Below are positions 31,440 through 36,034 of a stretch of DNA of 36,034 nt, piece after piece. Made by a program: the position numbers and the translations under genes. How positions within the stretch are numbered: position 1 is the stretch's first letter; each line of letters starts with the position of its first letter. Source of the DNA: Kocuria atrinae C3-8 (GTDB lineage: Bacteria; Actinomycetota; Actinomycetes; Actinomycetales; Micrococcaceae). The stretch lies in NCBI RefSeq assembly GCF_000286355.1, contig NZ_AJXN01000031.1, forward strand, positions 1 to 36,034. Reading direction: 5' to 3'. Under the pieces are notes generated by a model, which did no database searches, was not told the origin of the DNA, and saw nothing but the letters and a program-made list of their open reading frames with translations.

Positions 31440-31595
31440 TTCTCCACAGGGGTTGTCCACACCTGTTAACAACTTACAAACATGTAATTCCACAGCTGTG
31501 AACAACCCTGTGGATACCGGGAAACCAGGCTCTGGGAGCCCTGTGGAGTACATGTTGTTCGGGATATGCACAATGTTCTCCACACCTGTGGATAA
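31440..31595. other. Dense DnaA-box cluster between convergent genes, about 15 kb from dnaA
   Basis: In 156 bases there are at least six DnaA-box-like 9-mers within one base of consensus: 31440-31448 (TTCTCCACA), 31453-31461 (TTGTCCACA, perfect), 31497-31505 (minus, TTGTTCACA), 31509-31517 (minus, GTATCCACA), 31576-31584 (TTCTCCACA) and 31587-31595 (minus, TTATCCACA, perfect). Two weaker ones are at 31486-31494 (AATTCCACA) and 31542-31550 (minus, TACTCCACA). The density equals or exceeds that in either origin half. The rhomboid gene ends at 31433 on plus and the SDR ends at 31628 on minus, so both transcripts run toward the cluster and it is not a promoter. It could titrate DnaA, reactivate it, or be an extra initiation element. 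Confidence 0.82.
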
Positions 31596-31627
31596 CTTTC
31601 GTACACGGGCTGGGGAGAATGACAGGA

Positions 31628-32437
31628 TCAGTCCGAAACTGCCCCGCCTGTCAGGTTGATGACCGTTCCGGTGATGGCTCCCGCACGATCAGAGGCCAGG
31701 AACGCGGCCGTCTCCGCAACGTCGGAGAGCGTGGGCAGCCTTTTCAGCAGCGTGGCTTGCGCCATGCCGTCGTCCAGGAACTGCCGGACGGTTTGCCCAC
31801 CCGACTCCGCGAACGGTTTGAAGAGTTCCTGGGTGTAGGAATCGGCTTCCGGTGCATCGCTCACGGCGTGAGGCCGGATGTCGACCACTCGGATATTGCT
31901 GGGCGCCAGTTCGGCGGCGAGTAGGCGTGAGAACGTCTCCTTGCCCGCGGCACTCACACCGTGACCCAGGATGCCGCTGACCGTGAGTTTGGCTCCCGGT
32001 TCCGAGAGGAAGAGGATCACGCCGGGGCGGTCGCCACCCATGTGGCGTGCCACAGCTTGGCTCGTGATGAAGCTGGCCTTGAAGAAGTCATCGATCGGAT
32101 GCATGAATTCTTCAACCGAGAGTTCGGCCAGCACTTTTCCTTGATCGTGCATGATGCTCACGGCGTTGACCGCAATGTCGAGGTTCCCGGCCGTAGCCGC
32201 AATGGCATCAGCGTGCGCGTTGACGGCTTGTGGATCCAAGACATCCACCTGGGCCGTCTCGACAGCACCGCCTACCGCGGCAATGTCACTGGCCACAGCG
32301 TCGAGTTTGGATTGCGTGCGGCCAGCGAGAAAGACTCTCGCTCCTTCCCGGGCGAAAACCCGTGCAATGGCACCGCCAATAGCGCCACCACCTCCGTAGA
32401 TCACAGCATTTTTCTTGTCCAGCATTAGGGCGCTCAT
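31628..32437 (-). CDS. SDR-family oxidoreductase without the catalytic tyrosine
   Basis: The ATG at 32437 follows GGAGGAG and gives 269 residues. A Rossmann nucleotide-binding loop GGGGAIGGA lies at about residues 15-23, and LAGRTQSK at about 37-44 suggests NADP(H). The family asparagine region is VNAVS at about 90-94. The serine segment LFLSEPGA is at about 142-149. The usual YxxxK reads SAAGK at 162-166, so the tyrosine is Ser while the Lys is kept. C-terminal TGTVINLTGG is typical of SDR folds. The fold is clear but the loss of Tyr leaves activity in doubt; it may be a different chemistry or a sensor. The gene is divergent from the MFS exporter, with an inverted repeat between them. Confidence 0.83.
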   Translation of the reverse strand: MSALMLDKKNAVIYGGGGAIGGAIARVFAREGARVFLAGRTQSKLDAVASDIAAVGGAVETAQVDVLDPQAVNAHADAIAATAGNLDIAVNAVSIMHDQGKVLAELSVEEFMHPIDDFFKASFITSQAVARHMGGDRPGVILFLSEPGAKLTVSGILGHGVSAAGKETFSRLLAAELAPSNIRVVDIRPHAVSDAPEADSYTQELFKPFAESGGQTVRQFLDDGMAQATLLKRLPTLSDVAETAAFLASDRAGAITGTVINLTGGAVSD

Positions 32438-32526
32438 GAGACTCCTCCAAGGAGTTCGCCTGGTGACAGGCTTCGAACGGCCTAAGCATTGAACTGGGCC
32501 ATGACCGCTCTGAATGTGATGATGCC

Positions 32527-32548
32527 AATAGTAATACTGCTTACTATT
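32527..32548. promoter_or_regulatory. Perfect inverted repeat between divergent SDR and MFS genes, likely operator
   Basis: AATAGTAA (32527-32534) and TTACTATT (32541-32548) are perfect inverted arms around TACTGC. It is the most AT-rich element in the 245-base intergenic gap, 90 bases from the SDR start and 135 from the MFS start. The size and symmetry suit a dimeric repressor of the TetR or MarR type. No regulator gene is in the window. Confidence 0.55.
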
Positions 32549-32682
32549 TTCATCCCGGAGAGCGACTGATTCTTGGTGAATCGCACCACAAGTAGTTCAC
32601 GGGGCGAACAAAAACCGGCACCCTTGTAGACGCACCTCGATACTTTGCGCTCAAAACCCATCCCCCGAAAGGTCCTCCCCGC

Positions 32683-33960
32683 ATGCCCCAGATGACTCCC
32701 GCCCGCCGCAGGTTCGCCCTGTTCGCACTTGCCCTGGGTGGATTCGGCATCGGGTGCACGGAGTTCGTCTCCATGGGGCTGCTGCCACAGATCGCACAGG
32801 ACATGCTGGGCGAGACGTACACTGCCTCTCCCGAGCAGGGCATTGCCCAGGCCGGCTGGCTGATCAGCGCCTACGCCCTGGGTGTTGTGGTGGGTGCACC
32901 ACTGATCTCTGTGCTGGTGGCTCGCGCGTCCCGGACCACCATGCTCCTGGTCATGGCGGTGGCTCTGCTGGTGGGCAACGTGGCCTCCGCCGTGGCTCCC
33001 GAATTCGAAACGCTCATGGTCATGCGTTTCCTGGCTGGTCTTCCGCACGGCGCGTACTTCGGATTGGCGTCACTCATCGCCGCGGACGTGATGGGCCCGG
33101 GTAACCAGGCCAAGGGTGTGGCCCTGGCGCTGTCCGGGCTGACCGTGGCCAACGTGGTGGGCGTTCCTACCATGACCGCGTTGGGCCAGGCCTTCGGGTG
33201 GCGCGCCGCTTACGTTGCCGTGGCAGTGGTGTTCGTGGTGACCCTGGCCGCGCTGTGGTTCACGGTTCCGTCTCAGCGGCCCATTGCCGGGTCCAGCCGC
33301 AGGGGTGAGATGTCCGCACTGCGCTACGGGCAGGTGTGGATCGTCATGGGCGTTGCCGCCATTGGTTTCGGTGGCTTCTTCGCGATCTTCAGCTACCTCA
33401 CCCAGATGAGCCGCGAACTGGCCCACCTACCCGGTGGGGCCGTGCCGTGGTTGCTGGCCACCGTGGGTATCGGCATGACCCTGGGCAATATCGCCGGCGG
33501 CATCAGCGCGGACCGCTATCCCAAGCAATCCATGATCATCGGGTTCCCGGTGCTCGCCCTGGTGATGCTGGGCGTGTGGGCGCTGGTTGGTAACCCCGTG
33601 GGAATCTTCGTGGCGGGTCTGGCCATGGGCCTGGCCAACTCGTTCGTCATGCCCTCGATTCAGAGCTGGCTCATCGACGCCGCCGGGGAAGCACGATTGT
33701 TGGGTGCCTCCTTGAATCACTCGGCCTTCAACGTGGCCAACTCCATTGGCGCTGTTCTCGGTGGCGCCGTGATTTCCGCGGGCTTCGGGTACCGCTCACC
33801 GGCACTCGTCGCGTGCGCGCTGGTGATCGTGGGCGGGCTGCTCGCGCTGTATGGCGCCAAGCGGCAGAAGGGCTTGGCGCAGCGTCATCGGACCACGATT
33901 GAAATGGACATTACGGAACCAGGAACTGGCCGAACACCAGTAGTTTCGTCGAGTCGATGA
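32683..33960 (+). CDS. MFS transporter, drug:proton antiporter-1 type
   Basis: The ATG at 32683 is followed by MTPARRRFALFALALGGFGIGCTEF, the start seen in the AraJ/Cmx-like exporters. Twelve hydrophobic helices are present, and LISAYALGVVVGAPL and GLPHGAYFG belong to the DHA1 family. About 425 residues, with a hydrophilic loop (QRPIAGSSRRGEMS) between the two halves. Substrate unknown; relatives export sugars, purines or drugs. The last 30 residues are polar and overlap the next gene on the other strand by 50 bases, so a single-base error near the end cannot be excluded. Divergent from the SDR, possibly coregulated. Confidence 0.88.
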   Translation: MPQMTPARRRFALFALALGGFGIGCTEFVSMGLLPQIAQDMLGETYTASPEQGIAQAGWLISAYALGVVVGAPLISVLVARASRTTMLLVMAVALLVGNVASAVAPEFETLMVMRFLAGLPHGAYFGLASLIAADVMGPGNQAKGVALALSGLTVANVVGVPTMTALGQAFGWRAAYVAVAVVFVVTLAALWFTVPSQRPIAGSSRRGEMSALRYGQVWIVMGVAAIGFGGFFAIFSYLTQMSRELAHLPGGAVPWLLATVGIGMTLGNIAGGISADRYPKQSMIIGFPVLALVMLGVWALVGNPVGIFVAGLAMGLANSFVMPSIQSWLIDAAGEARLLGASLNHSAFNVANSIGAVLGGAVISAGFGYRSPALVACALVIVGGLLALYGAKRQKGLAQRHRTTIEMDITEPGTGRTPVVSSSR

Positions 33961-34612
33961 GCAACAGCAGTGAGGCGAGAGCCAGCGCCACCGTGACGGC
34001 CACTGTCGCATAGGGCTGGATGACTCGCCACCACCGCGTCATGGTGTCGGCAAGACTGCGCTGCCGACCGACCAAAGTCACCACGGCAAGCAACGTCAAT
34101 GGGAATTGACTGATGAGCGCCCACGCCACCCAGCCGGCTCCTGCGATGGGTGCAGCCTGGGTCGCAGACGCTGCCACGAACAGGTCGAACGGCACGTCGA
34201 AGATCACGATGGCCACGAACACCGCGGCGGTGACGTACAGGCCCCACGCTGAGCGGGGCTTCTCGATGTCACGATCCTCGTTGTGGGCTTCTGCTCGGTC
34301 ACGCGAGGCTCGAAAAACTCTGAGCACGACATAACTGGCAAGGACCAACCCCAGGGAGAGTTCGATCCACGCTGCCGTGGTGCCCTGTCTGACCAGTTCG
34401 TGCCAGCGGATGTCGAGCAACTGACGCCCCACCCATTGCGTGAGTGCGAAGCCCCACAGTGCCGTGCCGCCCAGCAGCAACGCGGTGGTACCCAAAACAT
34501 GCCGACGCCGCACACCGGCACCCAATGCGGCGGCCATGATGAGCATGGGCGCGGGATCCAAGCCACCCGCCGCGGTGGTCAGGGTGGAGACCAAATATTC
34601 TTGGATGGTCAT
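33911..34612 (-). CDS. Six-helix membrane protein of unknown function
   Basis: The ATG at 34612 gives 233 residues (MTIQEYLVSTL). Hydrophobic stretches of about 20 residues occur at about 19-35, 41-57, 80-98, 124-143, 157-178 and 206-225. The first has DPAPMLIMAAALGAGV, a little like the LysE/GAP exporters, but I see no family signature. A charged loop (RASRDRAEAHNEDRDIEK) lies in the middle. Only a weak ribosome site is present. The gene converges on the MFS transporter with a 50-base overlap. I cannot name a function. Confidence 0.7.
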   Translation of the reverse strand: MTIQEYLVSTLTTAAGGLDPAPMLIMAAALGAGVRRRHVLGTTALLLGGTALWGFALTQWVGRQLLDIRWHELVRQGTTAAWIELSLGLVLASYVVLRVFRASRDRAEAHNEDRDIEKPRSAWGLYVTAAVFVAIVIFDVPFDLFVAASATQAAPIAGAGWVAWALISQFPLTLLAVVTLVGRQRSLADTMTRWWRVIQPYATVAVTVALALASLLLLIDSTKLLVFGQFLVP

Positions 34613-34687
34613 ATGCGCTCACCGCGGACATGATGAGGGGTATCAGCGACTGCCGATGACCGAGGGATCGTGACCACGCGCGTCACG

Positions 34688-36034
34688 TTACATCACGTGG
34701 ACAACGGGGCGAGCGGCGTCGTCGGGCACGGCGCGACGCAAGATCTCGTGGACCATGGACGCCGTCTGGCCCTGGCCCCAGAGCAGGAACCTGAGATAGT
34801 TGCGGATGGGTGAACCTGACGACCACTCGAGGTAGAGGTCCGGAGGCACGCCCGTCTCGTCACGGATCCACAGCGCCACCCCCGCCAGGCACGTGGGGAC
34901 CGAGGAACCGTCCACGTGGATGACCCGGTGTGAGCCTACGGTGCGCGAAACCAAGGACACTTTGTCGGAGAAGTCGGACGGATCCCGCAGTTTGACCTCC
35001 ACGAACCACACGTCTGCATCCTCCACCAGGGAGTGGGACAGGCGCTCGGTCATCAGTTTCTCCCGGTAGTCCTCGTCAGCGTCGGACGGGTCGGGATTGT
35101 GCGGGATCAACTGGATGGCGTGGCCCTCGGCCGCGACCATCGAGGCGCGCAAGGCAGAATCCGCCCGCAGATCCGTGATGCGCAGTTCCGAGGCGCGCCA
35201 CACGCGGGACGCGAAGGAAATCACCAAGATGCAGACCACGAACACCGCCGCGATCTTGATGCCGTCCGGGCGCTCCACCACGTTGGCGATGGTTGTGTAG
35301 AGGAAGACCGCGGTGACCAGTCCGTACCCCCACGCGAGGCGCGGCCGCCCGTGATGTCTTGCGGACAGTGTCACCGCCAGCGCGGCGGAGGTCATGAGCA
35401 CCAACACCCCGGTCGCGTACGCGCCGCCCTGGGCATCCACGTCCGCGTCGAAGATCCACGTGATGATGAAGGCCACCAGCGTGAAGACCAGAATCAACGG
35501 ACGCACGGCGCGAGTCCACTCCGGAGCCATGCCGTAACGGGGTAGGTAGCGGGGTACAAGATTCAACATTCCGGCCAGTGCGGAGGCCCCGGCGAACCAC
35601 AGGATCAAGATGGTGGACAGGTCGTAGGCGCTACCGAAGACCGGTCCCATGTACGCGTGTGCCACGTAGGCCAGCGCGCGCCCGTTGGCCTCGCCACCGG
35701 CGGCGAATTCCTGCGGCGGAATCAGCAGCGTGGTGACCATGGAGGAGCACAGGAGCATCACGGCCATGATTGCGGCGGCCAGCGTGAGCATCTTGCGGGC
35801 ACCTCGGATGCGTCCGGCAACGGCACCGTGCTTGCCCGCGACACCGTGGCGGTCAGCTTTGCGGGGGGTGGTCGCGACCGCGGCCGGCCGGCTGTGTCGT
35901 GTCGGTGGGGTCGGCGCCGTCGACGACGTGGTGCGCGGCCTTGGTAGCGTTGCCGCCGCCGGCCGTGGATCCCGGGTGGATCTGTGTCATGACGGACACC
36001 CCGGTCTCGTAGCCGGACATGCCCAGGGCGAGTT
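34688..36034 (-). CDS. APC-superfamily amino acid permease, 3' part (partial; one frame break)
   Basis: The gene runs off the window at its start. The leftmost visible residues [20 protein letters not shown] resemble helix 6 of APC permeases. A charged loop follows, then helices with [48 protein letters not shown] and others. The last 170 or so residues are hydrophilic and end VVHVM. They form a cytoplasmic domain of unknown role. The frame must shift once near 35884, in a GGCC-rich stretch, to join the two parts, probably by one lost base. Substrate unknown; the frame upstream of the window would help. The stop at 34688 leaves 75 bases to the next gene. Confidence 0.78.

Noticed and set aside
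33890-33960. MFS and membrane protein overlap as a true 50-base convergent overlap
   Set aside because: Not fully rejected. The MFS tail after about 33890 has no family homology and a base loss could shift an earlier stop into frame, so I did not report it as a finding.

Overview
The window is G+C-rich DNA from an actinobacterium, most likely the order Micrococcales and probably the family Micrococcaceae. This rests on gene order: the conserved actinobacterial origin block (CCA transferase, NUDIX, murJ, trxB-trxA, cwlM, parB-parA, rsmG, jag, yidC, yidD, rnpA, rpmH, dnaA, dnaN, recF, dciA, gyrB, gyrA, DUF3566, tRNA-Ile, DLW-39 peptide, tRNA-Ala, ppiA, rhomboid). It also rests on a MurJ separated from its pseudokinase/discoidin partner, TTATCCACA/TTGTCCACA DnaA boxes and TGTTTCACGTGAAACA parS sites. 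I cannot name the genus from sequence alone.

Layout. 1-2412: start of a membrane protein, CCA-adding enzyme (minus) and a NUDIX hydrolase (plus). 2478-8820: a plus-strand envelope and redox group, with MurJ, a pseudokinase-discoidin membrane protein, thioredoxin reductase, thioredoxin and CwlM. 8858-15642: a minus-strand group reading rpmH, rnpA, yidD, yidC, jag, rsmG, parA, parB, with about eight parS-like sites. 15643-18264: the origin, two DnaA-box clusters on either side of dnaA. 18265-26902: dnaN, recF, dciA, gyrB, gyrA and a DUF3566 membrane protein. 26991-27346: tRNA-Ile(GAT), a 40-residue DLW-39-type peptide and tRNA-Ala(TGC). 27614-31433: an unusual Nramp-like transporter, a helical membrane-anchored protein, cyclophilin and a rhomboid protease. 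31440-31595: a second dense DnaA-box cluster between convergent gene ends. 31628-36034: accessory genes (atypical SDR, MFS exporter, small membrane protein, APC permease) in place of the Ser/Thr-kinase and division cluster usually found near here.

A property of the whole window is a set of about 19 apparent single-base losses, all removing one G or C, nearly all from a short run, across at least 12 genes including gyrA, dnaN, dnaA, dciA, murJ and ppiA. Restoring one base per site gives full-length proteins of family-typical length and an exact multiple of three. These look like sequencing or consensus errors and not pseudogenes. I therefore annotate the affected genes as intact CDS spanning the frame breaks.

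The most interesting biology is the replication and segregation layout: a ParB with a disordered linker of about 330 residues whose gene carries three perfect parS sites in one reading frame; a parS-like element in the loop of a bidirectional terminator; and a compact DnaA-box array about 15 kb from dnaA in a place where it cannot be a promoter.
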